This document shows positions 37,952-48,038 of a DNA stretch of 64,000 bases, piece by piece; the stretch's first letter is position 1, and every line of letters begins with the position of its first letter. The notes below the pieces were generated by a model. It had not been told where the DNA came from and made no database searches. It worked only from the letters and a program-made list of their open reading frames with translations. The DNA is from Enterobacterales bacterium (GTDB taxonomy: Bacteria; Pseudomonadota; Gammaproteobacteria; Enterobacterales; Enterobacteriaceae). The position numbers and the translations under genes were made by a program. The stretch spans positions 37,864 through 101,863 of the forward strand of contig JAATFX010000093.1 in the NCBI GenBank assembly GCA_015654925.1, given 5' to 3'.

Positions 37952-38794
37952 TTATTTAATTCCTGAAAAACCAAAACCGCTGAGAAACTGTTTTTGGCAT
38001 AAAATAAACGCCACCATCAGCGGCAGGCAGACCATCAGCGATCCGGCGCTGATAATGCCCCACTGCCCGCCGGATTCGGCCCCCATGGCAAAGGATGCCA
38101 GTCCGACGGTAAGCACCTGTTTATCCGGGTCGTTAAGCACCATCAGCGGCCAAAGAAATTCGTTCCAATGATAGGTAATGGTGACGGCGGCGAACGCCGT
38201 CAGCGCCGGACGGGTCATCGGCAAAAGGACATGCAGCACCACCTGCCACCAGCGACACCCCTCCATCAACGCCGCGTCTTCCAGCTCGCGCGGAATATTA
38301 AGGAAAGCCTGGCGCATCAAAAACACCCCGAACGCCGAGGCGAAGTACGGCATCATGGCGCCGGTCAGCGTGTTGAGCAGGCCCAACTGGTGCAACGTCA
38401 TCATATTGGGCACCATCAGCATCACCGGCATGATCATCAGTTGGATCAGCAGCAGGTAAAACAGCGTGGTTTTGCCGCGGAATTCATGGTAGGCGAAGAC
38501 ATAGCCGGCGGTGGTGATAGTCACCAGTTGTACCGCAAAGGTGCCGAGGGCGAAGATCAGCGTATTGGCGTACAGGCGCAGCCAGTCGGCGCTGTCCCAA
38601 GCCTGGCGCAAGGTGTCGAGTGTCAGGGGCAAGCGTGGCAGCAGGGAGGCCATGGACGGTGAAAAGCTGTCGGGGCTAATGGCGGCGGAAAACATCCAGA
38701 TTAACGGGGTCAGCCATAAAAAGGCGGCGCAAATCAGCAATAACATCAGGGTGCGCAGGGGAAAGGATCGCTTGGTCCCGCCGTTAACGTTCAT
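37952..38794 (-). CDS. ABC transporter permease, UgpE-like
   Basis: The 280-residue protein has six predicted membrane helices and the EAA loop [28 protein letters not shown] that docks to the ATPase. It matches the MalG/UgpE type of binding-protein-dependent sugar permease. It overlaps the upstream permease gene by 11 bases, and 10 bases separate its stop from the gpdQ start, so the gene order is UgpA-like, UgpE-like, GpdQ, ATPase, binding protein. Confidence 0.93.
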   Translation of the reverse strand: MNVNGGTKRSFPLRTLMLLLICAAFLWLTPLIWMFSAAISPDSFSPSMASLLPRLPLTLDTLRQAWDSADWLRLYANTLIFALGTFAVQLVTITTAGYVFAYHEFRGKTTLFYLLLIQLMIMPVMLMVPNMMTLHQLGLLNTLTGAMMPYFASAFGVFLMRQAFLNIPRELEDAALMEGCRWWQVVLHVLLPMTRPALTAFAAVTITYHWNEFLWPLMVLNDPDKQVLTVGLASFAMGAESGGQWGIISAGSLMVCLPLMVAFILCQKQFLSGFGFSGIK

Positions 38795-39665
38795 AATGCG
38801 CTCCCTTTTCCAAGGTGCGTAAATTGGCGATGGAAATAACGAACAACGCGATCATGGTGAAAAAGGTGGCGGCCGACGCTTTGCCGAAATCGTGGCTGTT
38901 GTTGGCCAGATCCTGGATGTAATACAACACTACCGAACTGGCGTGGTTGGGACCGCCCTGGGTCATGATCGCCACGTGATCGATTTGGGTGATGGAGTAC
39001 ACCAGCGCGATGATAATCACAAAATTCAGGGTAGGCCTGAGCAGCGGCAATGTGATATACCAAAAAATCTGGCGGCGAGATGCGCCTTCCATTAACGCCG
39101 CTTCGCGCGGCGAGGCGGGCAATCCCTGCAGGGCGGCCAGGAAAAACAGCATATAATAGCCGGCGAATTTCCAAATCCCCACCAGCGCCAGGGCAAACAG
39201 CGCGCTCTGCCCCATGCCGAGATAATTAATCCCCATAGGGCCGGCGATTTTGGCCAGGTAATAATCCAGCAGGCCCAAATCGGGAATGAAAATAAATGTC
39301 CAAAGCGTCGCGGCGCTGACCAGGGGAATAATGGTCGGGAAAAAAAACGCCGCGCGCAGCCAGCGGTTGAGCCGGGTGTTTTCTGCCAACCATACCGCCA
39401 GCAGCAGCGCCAGCATGATTCCGGGCACTACCGTTATCAGGATATAAATCAGGTTATTGCCCACCGAGAGCCAGAACACCCGATCCGCGAACAAGCGGAT
39501 AAAATTATCCAACCCGACAAAAAGCGGACGATCGGTGGAAAGCCGGGAATCATAAAAGCTGTCGATTAGCGAGCGCAGCAAAGGGAAATAGGTGAACCCG
39601 GCTAAAAAGATCAGAGTAGGTGTCAGCAGCAAATACGGAAACAGGCGTTTTAACATAAGTGACAT
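38784..39665 (-). CDS. ABC transporter permease, UgpA-like
   Basis: The 293-residue protein has six predicted membrane helices and the EAA loop PREAALMEGASRRQIFWYITLPLLRPTL. It matches the MalF/UgpA type. Start codons at 39671 (GTG), 39665 (ATG) and 39656 (ATG) are possible; none has a strong ribosome-binding site. I use 39665. It is the first gene of the five-gene operon, 18 bases after an inverted repeat that may regulate it. Confidence 0.9.
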   Translation of the reverse strand: MSLMLKRLFPYLLLTPTLIFLAGFTYFPLLRSLIDSFYDSRLSTDRPLFVGLDNFIRLFADRVFWLSVGNNLIYILITVVPGIMLALLLAVWLAENTRLNRWLRAAFFFPTIIPLVSAATLWTFIFIPDLGLLDYYLAKIAGPMGINYLGMGQSALFALALVGIWKFAGYYMLFFLAALQGLPASPREAALMEGASRRQIFWYITLPLLRPTLNFVIIIALVYSITQIDHVAIMTQGGPNHASSVVLYYIQDLANNSHDFGKASAATFFTMIALFVISIANLRTLEKGAHYER

Positions 39666-39682
39666 CTGCACAGCGACTTCAA

Positions 39683-39705
39683 GTGGCCTTTATCCTAAAG
39701 GCCAC
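39683..39705. promoter_or_regulatory. 9-base inverted repeat ahead of the GpdQ transporter operon
   Basis: GTGGCCTTT and AAAGGCCAC flank a 5-base loop, 18 bases before the operon's first start codon. There is no T-run, so an operator or leader hairpin is more likely than a terminator. No PhoB-type direct repeats were found here. Confidence 0.45.
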
Positions 39706-39751
39706 GCTTTACAGTTTTAAGTCAGGAAGATGATAGAAATAAGTCCGCGGC

Positions 39752-40417
39752 TTAGCTTAACAGGCTGGCGCCGACGTTAACCGACAGGCCGAGGATGGCC
39801 AAATTAAACACAAACGAGATGACCGATTGCAGCAGCGCCACCTTGCGTACATCCATGGTGCCGGTGGCGACGTCGGCGGTCTGCGACGCCACCGCGATGG
39901 TAAATGAGAAGTAGAGAAAATCCCAGTAATGGGGCTTGGCCAGATCGCAGGGAAACACCAGCGGTTGTTCCTGCGCATCCCGGGTACGGTAAAACAAATG
40001 GGCATAATGCATGGCAAAGGCGGTGGGCAGCAACGACCAGGAAACCACCAGGGTCGCCCCGGTCAGGATTAAATGCCAGGCTTTATCCGAGCCCGTCAGG
40101 TGTTTTACCGTGCTCAATTCCAGCAAGATCACCAGTACGCTGACCAGGCAGGTCAGCGTCACCAGCGCCAGTACCGTGCTGGCGCTTTCGTCCTGGCGCA
40201 GCGCGATGGTACGGATATCCTCCGGTTCGGCGCGCAGCATTTCCCACCAAAGGAAACCCAGATACAGCCACGCCAGGGCATTCCAGCTAATCATCAGGCG
40301 CAGCACTACCTGAAAATGCGTGGGCAGCAGCCAATAACAGACCATCCCGGCGCCGATGGCCAATAACAATCTCGGCCTGGCGGTTAAATAATGTTTAACG
40401 GGGTGAAGCAAATGCAT
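39752..40417 (-). CDS. DUF1345 integral membrane protein
   Basis: The 221-residue protein has about five membrane helices and the family's KPHYWDFLYFSFTIAVASQTADVATGTMDVRKVALLQSVISF segment near the C-terminus, where a re-entrant pore-like loop is usual. The family's function is unknown. ATG 40417 gives MHLLHPVKHYL; a longer frame back to 40573 lacks support. It lies between gcd and the transporter operon and is read in the same direction as both, with gaps of 192 and 86 bases. Confidence 0.82.
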   Translation of the reverse strand: MHLLHPVKHYLTARPRLLLAIGAGMVCYWLLPTHFQVVLRLMISWNALAWLYLGFLWWEMLRAEPEDIRTIALRQDESASTVLALVTLTCLVSVLVILLELSTVKHLTGSDKAWHLILTGATLVVSWSLLPTAFAMHYAHLFYRTRDAQEQPLVFPCDLAKPHYWDFLYFSFTIAVASQTADVATGTMDVRKVALLQSVISFVFNLAILGLSVNVGASLLS

Positions 40418-40609
40418 GTGCGTAACGGGCCTTATAAGCTCGGGCAGAGAAACCCGATGGCTGGCGAACTCCCGGCAAAACGCGGATCGGGGGAGAGGAT
40501 GTGGATAAAAATAGAACCTGCCGCCCAAAAACACAAGGCGCGGTCCGCCGATTCCGGCCGGCGCCATCCCCACGGCAAGGGGGCAACGGGCGGCGCCGGT
40601 CGTTATCGG

Positions 40610-43033
40610 TTACAGCGCGTCCTTGGGCAGCGCATACGCCACGACGGAGTCCCCCGGCACGGTACGCAGCCCGCCGTGGCCCCCGGCCGCAATCACCACA
40701 TACTGCCGGCCGTTTTCCCCCAGATAGGTCATGGGGGTGGCCTGCCCACCCGCCGGCAGGCGCGCCTGCCACAGCTGCTTGCCGCTGGCCTCATCAAAGG
40801 CGCGCAGATAATTATCGGCGGTCGCGCCCATGAACACCACGCCGCCGGCGGTGATAATATTGCCGCCGATCATAAAGATACCGGTGGGCAGCGGGACGTT
40901 GGTATGGGTATTGAAAATATTCATATCCCGGGTGGTGCCCACCGGCCGCTCCCAGGCGATTTTGCGGGTTTGCAGGTCGATGGCCACCAGTTTCCCCCAG
41001 GGCGGCGCGCTGCAAGGCGCGCCCAGCGGCGTGAGCCAGGGTTTTACCACCGCCGCGTACGGCGTGCCGTACTGCGGGCCGACGGAAAAGTCTTTCGGCT
41101 TGGGATAAGGTTGCTGGCTGCCCCAGCCCGCCCAGGGTTTCATCAGGCCGTCCTGGAGGGCGTCGCCTTGGGGCATGGTTTTCACCGTAAACGGAATATA
41201 GCTGGTATTGGCGATCAGCAGTCCGCGGGCGGGATCGACGGACGCGCCATACCAATCCATTACGCCGTCGAAGGCCGGATAGGCAATGGTAGTGCCCAGG
41301 GCCGGCGGGGTAAATTGCCCGTGGTAAATAAAGCGGTGATATTGGATGCGGCACCATAATTGATCGATGGGCGTGGCGCCCCACATATCCCGTTCGGTGA
41401 GATTGGGGGGCGTCAGGCTGGGCATGCCCACCGACGCGGGCTGGGTCGGCGACAGCCGATCGCCGGGCAGCGAAGGTTGCTGCGGTACCGGTTTCTCGAT
41501 CACCTGCGCCAGCGGTTTGCCGGTTTGGCGATCGAGCAAAAACAGCTGTCCCATTTTCGTGGTTTGCACCAGCGCATGCCGTACCCCGCCGTCCGGCGCC
41601 GGCAAATCGATCAGGGTCGGGCCTATGGGCAAATCAAAGTCCCATACGTCGTGATGCACGGTCTGGAAATGCCAGCGCTCCCGCCCGGTTTGGATATCCA
41701 GCGCCACCAGCGCGCTGGAATAGGTGTTATCAAACGGCCGGCGGGCCGCGCCGTAATAATCCGGCGTGGCATTGCCCAGCGGGATATAAATCAGGCCCAG
41801 AGCGGGATCGGCGGTATAGGTGCCCCAGCCGTTAGGGGTGCCGCGGGTATAGGTTTCGCCGGGCTTGAGCGGCGCGGTCGGGTCCGGCTTGCCCATATCC
41901 CAGGCCCAGGCCAGCTTGCCCGTGATCGGGTCGTAGGCGCGCACTACACCGGACGGTTCGCCGCGGGCCTGGTTGTCATAGATCCAGCCCCCCAGCACCA
42001 CGCGGTCGTTGACCACCAGCGGCTGCGAGGTAATAAAATGAAAACCGGGCGGCACATCGCCCATTTTATCGGTCAGGCTGACAAAACCGTGTTCGCCGAA
42101 ATCTTCGCAGGGGCGGCCGGTATCCGCATCCAGCGCCATCATTTGCGCATTGCCGGCGGTGGTAATGATGCGGCGGGCGCAGGCGCCGCCGCTCTGCGCG
42201 GCGGCGGCCGGCGGCGCCTCATAATACGCAACGCCGCGGCAGGCCAGATATTCATTGGCGGTAGTATCGGTATGGGGATCAAAAGTCCAGACTTGCTTGC
42301 CGGTAGTGGCATTGAGGGCGATCACGCGCCGGTGGGGGGTGCAGAGATAGAGCTGGTTGCGCACTTTAATGGGCGTGACTTCAAAATTAAACTCGCGGCC
42401 GGCTTTGTCCTCTCCTTCACGCGGCAGATCGCCGGTATGGTACTCCCAGGCGGGTTGGAGCCGGTCGACATTCGCGGGCGTCAGCTGCGCCAGGGGAGAA
42501 TAGCGTTCTCCTGCGGCGGTGCGGCCGTAATAGCGCCATTGATTGCGGGCCGGATCGTTTTGCGCGGGCGACGCGGCGGGTATGGGGGCGTTATGCACAA
42601 AGCGGGTAGCGGTAATATGGCTGCCGGTCAAAAAAATACCGGCGATCGCCGCCAGATAGATGATGCCCGCCCCCGAGGCCAAGCGCTGCGCGCCGCGGCG
42701 TAAAAACAGCCGCCGGGTGATAAACGGCAGGCAGCACCACGCCCCGAGCAGCGCCGGCACCAGCAGGCGCGGCATTAATTGCCACCCGTCCAGCCCGACT
42801 TCATACAGCGCCCATACCAGGGTGGCGATAAAGGTCAGCAGATAGAGCCACCAGCCGGTGGCCATACGCGTGGCGATCAGCACGCCCGCGGCGGCCAGCC
42901 CGACCCCGGCCACCAGGTAATAGGGCGTGCCGCCAAGCGCCATCAGCCAACTGCCCAGCCCCAAAAACGCCAGCCCGAACAGCGCGACCACCAGGCCGGT
43001 AATAGCGGTAAACGAAAAGATGCGACGCAGCAT
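40610..43033 (-). CDS. gcd: Gcd, PQQ-dependent membrane glucose dehydrogenase
   Basis: The 807-residue protein has five N-terminal membrane helices, then a periplasmic PQQ beta-propeller: NQWRYYGRTAAGERYSPLAQL starts the catalytic domain, and the family cofactor motifs WHFQTVHHDVWDFDLPIGP and the C-terminal WQARLPAGGQATPMTYLGENGRQYVVIAAGGHGG are present. It oxidises aldoses to aldonolactones and feeds electrons to ubiquinone. AGGAG precedes the ATG. No pqq biosynthesis genes are visible here, so cofactor may be made elsewhere or taken up. Confidence 0.95.
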   Translation of the reverse strand: MLRRIFSFTAITGLVVALFGLAFLGLGSWLMALGGTPYYLVAGVGLAAAGVLIATRMATGWWLYLLTFIATLVWALYEVGLDGWQLMPRLLVPALLGAWCCLPFITRRLFLRRGAQRLASGAGIIYLAAIAGIFLTGSHITATRFVHNAPIPAASPAQNDPARNQWRYYGRTAAGERYSPLAQLTPANVDRLQPAWEYHTGDLPREGEDKAGREFNFEVTPIKVRNQLYLCTPHRRVIALNATTGKQVWTFDPHTDTTANEYLACRGVAYYEAPPAAAAQSGGACARRIITTAGNAQMMALDADTGRPCEDFGEHGFVSLTDKMGDVPPGFHFITSQPLVVNDRVVLGGWIYDNQARGEPSGVVRAYDPITGKLAWAWDMGKPDPTAPLKPGETYTRGTPNGWGTYTADPALGLIYIPLGNATPDYYGAARRPFDNTYSSALVALDIQTGRERWHFQTVHHDVWDFDLPIGPTLIDLPAPDGGVRHALVQTTKMGQLFLLDRQTGKPLAQVIEKPVPQQPSLPGDRLSPTQPASVGMPSLTPPNLTERDMWGATPIDQLWCRIQYHRFIYHGQFTPPALGTTIAYPAFDGVMDWYGASVDPARGLLIANTSYIPFTVKTMPQGDALQDGLMKPWAGWGSQQPYPKPKDFSVGPQYGTPYAAVVKPWLTPLGAPCSAPPWGKLVAIDLQTRKIAWERPVGTTRDMNIFNTHTNVPLPTGIFMIGGNIITAGGVVFMGATADNYLRAFDEASGKQLWQARLPAGGQATPMTYLGENGRQYVVIAAGGHGGLRTVPGDSVVAYALPKDAL

Positions 43034-43263
43034 AAAAGCTCCTGAGATAAAATGATCGGGCGACGTTTATTCGGGGTCAGCCTCATTGGCCGGAGCGCGG
43101 CGAGAAGCAACGCGCCCGTCACCTGTATTAACCATAGCAAAAGGTTAGAATTTTGAGTGGGGAAACGTCGATCGCATTATCCGCGCCGCGGGGATATTCG
43201 CCGGGCGGCGTGAAGCGGCGAAAACAGGATTAAAGGAAAGTTGCGCGAACGGGCAAAAAGCGG

Positions 43264-44193
43264 TCAGCGGCAAATCACCCGCCCAATCTCGGCGGAGGTT
43301 TTGAGCGTGCGGATTTCACTAAACAGCGCCGCGGCCGGTTCATATTCTTTGCGCAGGAACCCCAGCCACTGTTTAATCCGGGCCACATGGTACAGACCAG
43401 TGTCGCCCTGCTTTTCCAGCCGGATGTATTTTTGCAGCAGTTCCACCACCGCCGGCCAGGGCATGGGCGGTTCATTGTATTTGATCACCCGGCTCAGGTT
43501 GGGCAGGCTCAGGGCGCCGCGGCCCAGCATCAGGGCGTCGCAGCCGGTGGCAGCCAGGCAATCAAGGGCGCTTTGCCGGTCCATGATTTCGCCGTTGGCG
43601 ATCACCGGGATGGCCAGCCGCCGGCGGATTATCGCAATCGCCGGCCAGTCGATGCACTCGGCTTTATATCCGTCTTCCTTGGTGCGCCCATGCACCGCCA
43701 GCTCCGTGGCCCCCGCCTGCTCCACCGCGTCGGCGATTTCCAGGCTGCGCCCGGACGAGTCCCAGCCCAGCCTGATTTTTACCGTGACCGGCAAATGGGC
43801 CGGCACCGCGGCGCGCATGGCCTTGGCCCCGCGGTAGATTAATTCCGGATCTTTAAGCAGCGTGGCCCCGCCGCCGCTGCCGTTGACGGTTTTGGACGGA
43901 CAGCCGCAGTTAAGATCCACTCCCCTGGAACCAAGCTGCACCGCGCGAAAGGCGTTTTCCGCCAGCCACTCGGGAGATTGGCCCAATAGCTGTACCCGAA
44001 CCGGGGTGCCGGCGGGGGTAAGGCTGGCGTGATGCAGCTCGGGGCACAGGCGATAGAAAGATTTTACCGGCAGCAGCATGTCCACCACCCGCAGAAATTC
44101 GGTGATGCAGAGATCGTAGTCGTTAATGTCGCACAGCAATTCCCGCACCAGCGAATCGAGAACGCCTTCCATCGGGGCCAATAAAACGCGCAT
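43264..44193 (-). CDS. dusC: DusC, tRNA-dihydrouridine(16) synthase
   Basis: The 309-residue protein matches E. coli DusC ([93 protein letters not shown]). It is an FMN enzyme that reduces U16 of tRNA; the catalytic Cys lies in [16 protein letters not shown] placed the start at 44193, where the homologue starts. It closes the yohO-dusC block. Confidence 0.96.
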   Translation of the reverse strand: MRVLLAPMEGVLDSLVRELLCDINDYDLCITEFLRVVDMLLPVKSFYRLCPELHHASLTPAGTPVRVQLLGQSPEWLAENAFRAVQLGSRGVDLNCGCPSKTVNGSGGGATLLKDPELIYRGAKAMRAAVPAHLPVTVKIRLGWDSSGRSLEIADAVEQAGATELAVHGRTKEDGYKAECIDWPAIAIIRRRLAIPVIANGEIMDRQSALDCLAATGCDALMLGRGALSLPNLSRVIKYNEPPMPWPAVVELLQKYIRLEKQGDTGLYHVARIKQWLGFLRKEYEPAAALFSEIRTLKTSAEIGRVICR

Positions 44194-44283
44194 ACGGTAT
44201 CCGGTAATAAAGATCGCGCAATAGTAGGGGATCGGCGACGGGAAAATCAATGCTTATCCCGGCGTATGCCGTTAGCCGGGCAT

Positions 44284-44314
44284 AAAAAAACCGCCGCGTC
44301 GGGCACGGGCGGTT
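44284..44314 (-). terminator. Rho-independent terminator of rhlE
   Basis: On the minus strand AACCGCC pairs with GGCGGTT and seven T follow. It lies 51 bases after the rhlE stop. Confidence 0.85.
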
Positions 44315-44364
44315 AGTTCTGGCCGGCAGGCAACGCCTGCCGGTACCGTCAGGGAATGACGGAA

Positions 44365-45789
44365 TTATTTCTTGGGGTTGCGGCTGTCGCGCGAACCGGC
44401 TCCCGCATAAGCGGAAGCGCCGGAGGAGCGGCGCGGAGCACCGCCGCGGCCTGGCTGCGAGGCGCTTTCGCCGTCGCGGCGGCGCTGCGGCGGACGACCG
44501 TCGCGCGAACCGCCGTCACGGGAGCTGTTGCCGGCAGACGCACCGCCGCGCGAACTATTGCCCGAGGACGCGCCGCCACGGGATGGAGCCCCGCGGGACG
44601 GGCCGCTGGAGCGGCTGCCGCGACCGGTTTGCAGCGGTTCGGCTTTAATCGTCGGGTCCGGATCGTAACCCGGCAGCGCCATACGCGGGATGGGCCGTTT
44701 CAGCAGGCGTTCGATATCGCGCAGCAGGCCCAGTTCATCCACGCAGACCAGCGACAGCGCCTCGCCGGTGGCGGCGGCGCGGCCGGTACGGCCGATACGG
44801 TGCACATAGTCTTCGGCAATCTGCGGCAGCTCGTAGTTAACCACGTGCGGCAGCAGATCGATATCCAGGCCGCGAGCGGCGATATCGGTCGCCACCAGCA
44901 CCCTGATTTTGCCTTGCTTAAAGTCGGCTAGAGCACGGGTACGCGCACCCTGGCTTTTGTTGCCATGGATCGCCGCCGAGGTAATGCCGTCTTTGTTAAG
45001 CAGTTCGGCCAAATGGTTGGCTCCGTGCTTGGTACGGGTAAATACCAGCACCTGGCGCCAGTCATTCTGGCCAATCATATAAGACAGCAGCTCGCGCTTG
45101 CGTTTCTTATCCACCAGATGTACGCACTGTTCAATCTGTTCGGCGGCGACGTTGCTGCGCGCCACGGAAACCGAGGCCGGATTGTTCAGCAGGGTATTGG
45201 CCAGCACCTTGATTTCATCGGAGAACGTAGCCGAGAACATCAGGCTCTGTTTTTTGGCCGGCAACAGTTTCATCACGCGGCGAATATCGTGAATAAAGCC
45301 CATGTCCAGCATACGGTCGGCTTCATCCAGCACCAGGATTTCAACGCTCGACAAATCGACGGCGCGCTGCTGCGCCAAATCCAGCAAACGGCCGGGGGTG
45401 GCGACCAATACGTCCACGCCGCCGCGCAGCTTCATCATCTGCGGGTTGATGCTGACGCCGCCGAACACGACCAGCGAACGAATGGAAAGATGGGTGCTGT
45501 ATTCCACCACGTTTTCGCCAATCTGCGCCGCCAGTTCGCGGGTCGGGGTCAGGATCAGCGCACGCACGGGACGGCGGCCCTTAACCAACGGCTCCTGGGT
45601 CAATAATTGAAGTATCGGCAGGGTAAACGCGGCGGTTTTGCCGGTGCCGGTCTGTGCGCTGGCCATGATATCGCGGCCCTGCAATACAAACGGAATAGCT
45701 TGTGATTGTACAGGAGTCGGCTCGTCGTAGCCCTTCTCGGATAACGCACGCAAAATCTCAGCACTTAGGCCAAGTGAATCAAATGACAT
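44365..45789 (-). CDS. rhlE: RhlE, DEAD-box ATP-dependent RNA helicase
   Basis: The 474-residue protein has the DEAD-box motifs: Q motif ([14 protein letters not shown]), [36 protein letters not shown] and the motif VI segment [13 protein letters not shown]. The last 85 residues are a Gly/Ser/Arg-rich tail with repeats of the type [10 protein letters not shown], probably for RNA binding. It helps ribosome and RNA-degradosome processes. In E. coli it lies just before ybiA and dinG; here a 36-kb block separates it from dinG. Confidence 0.96.
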   Translation of the reverse strand: MSFDSLGLSAEILRALSEKGYDEPTPVQSQAIPFVLQGRDIMASAQTGTGKTAAFTLPILQLLTQEPLVKGRRPVRALILTPTRELAAQIGENVVEYSTHLSIRSLVVFGGVSINPQMMKLRGGVDVLVATPGRLLDLAQQRAVDLSSVEILVLDEADRMLDMGFIHDIRRVMKLLPAKKQSLMFSATFSDEIKVLANTLLNNPASVSVARSNVAAEQIEQCVHLVDKKRKRELLSYMIGQNDWRQVLVFTRTKHGANHLAELLNKDGITSAAIHGNKSQGARTRALADFKQGKIRVLVATDIAARGLDIDLLPHVVNYELPQIAEDYVHRIGRTGRAAATGEALSLVCVDELGLLRDIERLLKRPIPRMALPGYDPDPTIKAEPLQTGRGSRSSGPSRGAPSRGGASSGNSSRGGASAGNSSRDGGSRDGRPPQRRRDGESASQPGRGGAPRRSSGASAYAGAGSRDSRNPKK

Positions 45790-46022
45790 AATAATGAAAA
45801 ACTCCAGATCCGCCCCGATGTCGCCTGTTCAATCTGCGTTCAGGGGGATAATCAGATGGGAGGGCAAGCCTCACCATGGTGAACGGACAAAATCTATTGG
45901 AGGGATTGTAGCAAAATTACAGACAAAATGGGATGGGTATCGGGTAAAAAACTGTAACCCGCATGTTAAACCGATACCCAAAAGCCCGTCGCCAGCAGCA
46001 AAAATTGTTAAAAATCCAATGC

Positions 46023-46805
46023 TTACCCGGCGTTAAGAAATTTATCCAGAAACTGTTTGGTACGCTCATGCTGGGGGTGGGCGAACAGTTCCCGGGCCGC
46101 GCCCTGCTCGGTAATGACGCCGTTATCCATAAAAATGGCCCGATCGGCCACGTCGCGGGCAAAACTCATCTCATGGGTGACAATCACCATGGTGCGTTTT
46201 TCTTCCGCCAGGGCGCGGATGGTGCTCAGCACCTCGCCCACCAGTTCCGGATCGAGCGCGGAGGTCGGTTCGTCGAACAAAATCACCTCCGGGCGCATGG
46301 CCAGCGCGCGGGCAATCGCCACCCGCTGCTGCTGGCCGCCGGACAGGCGCTTGGGATAGGCATCCTCTTTGCCGCTCAGCCCTACTTTGGCCAACAGCGC
46401 CCGGGCGCGCTCGATGGCTTGCGCGCGCGGTTCGCCTTTGACGATCACCGGCCCTTCGATAATATTTTCCAGCACCGTGCGATGCGGAAATAAATTAAAA
46501 CTCTGGAACACAAACCCCACCTGCTGGCGCAGCTCCCTCACCTGCCGTTTCTGCGCGCTCAGCGGCCGGGCGCCGTCGATGATGATCGATCCTACCTGGA
46601 TAGTGCCGCTGTCCGGCTCCTCCAGCAGGTTGATACTGCGCAGCAAGGTGGTTTTACCCGACCCGCTGGGGCCGACAATCGCCAGCACGTCGCCGGTATT
46701 CACCGAGAGATCGATACCGTTGAGCACCCGCTGGCCATTAAAGGATTTGACCAGTTGTTTTATTTCAATGGTACTGCCGCCGGTACTGCCGTTAGCACTG
46801 CTCAT
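46023..46805 (-). CDS. tcyN: TcyN, L-cystine ABC transporter ATPase
   Basis: The 260-residue ATPase matches E. coli TcyN (YecC) closely: Walker [29 protein letters not shown], signature [40 protein letters not shown], and [17 protein letters not shown]. Two ATGs stand together (46808, 46805); GGGAG five bases upstream favours 46805. In E. coli the operon is tcyJ-dcyD-tcyL-tcyN. Here it follows dcyD after 148 noncoding bases and the permease gene tcyL is missing. Confidence 0.92.
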   Translation of the reverse strand: MSSANGSTGGSTIEIKQLVKSFNGQRVLNGIDLSVNTGDVLAIVGPSGSGKTTLLRSINLLEEPDSGTIQVGSIIIDGARPLSAQKRQVRELRQQVGFVFQSFNLFPHRTVLENIIEGPVIVKGEPRAQAIERARALLAKVGLSGKEDAYPKRLSGGQQQRVAIARALAMRPEVILFDEPTSALDPELVGEVLSTIRALAEEKRTMVIVTHEMSFARDVADRAIFMDNGVITEQGAARELFAHPQHERTKQFLDKFLNAG

Positions 46806-46956
46806 CATCGCTCCCGATCATATCTCCCCGCGGCGGCTCGCCGGCCCCTGGCTACCGGGGCCGGGACTGCGGCGCCGGGGAGGCGCTTATAAGGTGACGC
46901 TCATGGTTGCGCAGATTACCATGCCGCCACGCCGGACGCATCCATCAAACGCCGGT

Positions 46957-47946
46957 TTACACGCCGGGATGGTAGGCAAACAGCGCGGGCGCGCCGCCGG
47001 TGTGCACGAACAGGATTGGCTCGCGACCAAAACGCTGCTGCTCGATGCCGTCGATAAGGCCGGCCATGGCTTTGCCGGTATAAACCGGATCGAGCAAAAT
47101 GCCTTCCAGCCGGGCCAGCAATTTAATGGCCGCCCGCCCTTCTTCATTCGGCAAGCCGTAGCCCGGAGCGAAATAATCATCCCACAGGGTAATCTCCGCC
47201 AGCGGCGATTCCACCGCCAGCGCCCGGGCCAGATCCTGCTGTATCGCCGCCACTTTGGGCCGCTGCTGCGCCGCGGCGCGGGACACAGTGACGCCGATCA
47301 ATTGCGTCGCGGGCATCAGCAGTTGCAGGCCGACCGCCAGCCCGGCGTGGGTACCGGCGCTGCCGGAAGCGGTGACGACGCTGCCCAACGATATCTGGCC
47401 CGCGCATTGATGGGCGATTTCCAGCGCGCAGCCGACATACCCCAGAGCGCCCAGGGCATTGGAACCGCCCACCGGCACCACATAAGGGCGAAACCCCTGC
47501 GCTTCCAGGCGTTCGGCCAGCTCGGCCAACTGCTGGTCGGGGTTATCGAGGGCGGCGCACATGACCACTTCGGCATCAAACAGATCGAGCAGCAGCCGAT
47601 TACCGTTGGTCAGGTAGTTTTCCGCGTCGGTATTGATGGGGTTTTCCAGCAGCGCGACGCAGCGCAGACCCAGTTTGGCCGCCACCGCCGCCGTTTGCCT
47701 GACATGATTCGACTGTATCGCCCCGGCGGTCACCAGAGTGTCGGCCCCCTGGCGCAGCGCATCGGCGGCCAGGAATTCCAATTTGCGCAATTTATTGCCG
47801 CCCATGGCCAGCGGGGTGGCGTCGTCGCGCTTGATGTAAATCTCGTGGCCCAGGTAATCGGACAACCGTGGCAGATGCTCAAGGGCCGTGGGCGGCCCGA
47901 TTAAATCCAGGCGCGGATAGTCGGCAAGCCGTAGCGATAAATCCAT
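46957..47946 (-). CDS. dcyD: DcyD, D-cysteine desulfhydrase
   Basis: The 329-residue protein is a pyridoxal-phosphate enzyme that turns D-cysteine into pyruvate, H2S and ammonia. Lys52 in [11 protein letters not shown] binds the cofactor, and the ACC-deaminase/DcyD phosphate-binding loop ([15 protein letters not shown]) is present. AAGGAG lies before the ATG. The tcyJ (binding protein) gene that precedes it in E. coli is absent: the gene starts right after ybhL and its terminator. Confidence 0.95.
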   Translation of the reverse strand: MDLSLRLADYPRLDLIGPPTALEHLPRLSDYLGHEIYIKRDDATPLAMGGNKLRKLEFLAADALRQGADTLVTAGAIQSNHVRQTAAVAAKLGLRCVALLENPINTDAENYLTNGNRLLLDLFDAEVVMCAALDNPDQQLAELAERLEAQGFRPYVVPVGGSNALGALGYVGCALEIAHQCAGQISLGSVVTASGSAGTHAGLAVGLQLLMPATQLIGVTVSRAAAQQRPKVAAIQQDLARALAVESPLAEITLWDDYFAPGYGLPNEEGRAAIKLLARLEGILLDPVYTGKAMAGLIDGIEQQRFGREPILFVHTGGAPALFAYHPGV

Positions 47947-47977
47947 GCGTTATCTCCTTTATCGGGGTGGGCGGAAA

Positions 47978-48005
47978 TAAAAAGGGCCAGGCGTTGGCCT
48001 GACCC
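47978..48005 (-). terminator. Rho-independent terminator of ybhL
   Basis: On the minus strand GGGTCAGGC pairs with GCCTGGCCC (one wobble) around CAAC, followed by TTTTTATTT. It lies 33 bases after the ybhL stop and before dcyD. Confidence 0.85.
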
Positions 48006-48038
48006 TATCCGGTAGTCGGTTGACACGGCCGGCGGCCG

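Noticed and set aside
39666..39751. Pho box expected before the GpdQ transporter operon
   Set aside because: I saw only the 9-base inverted repeat; no CTGTCAT-type direct repeats were found.
41360..42703. 447-codon open frame on the plus strand
   Set aside because: It lies wholly opposite gcd, whose 807-residue product is recognised; long antisense frames are common in GC-rich genes.
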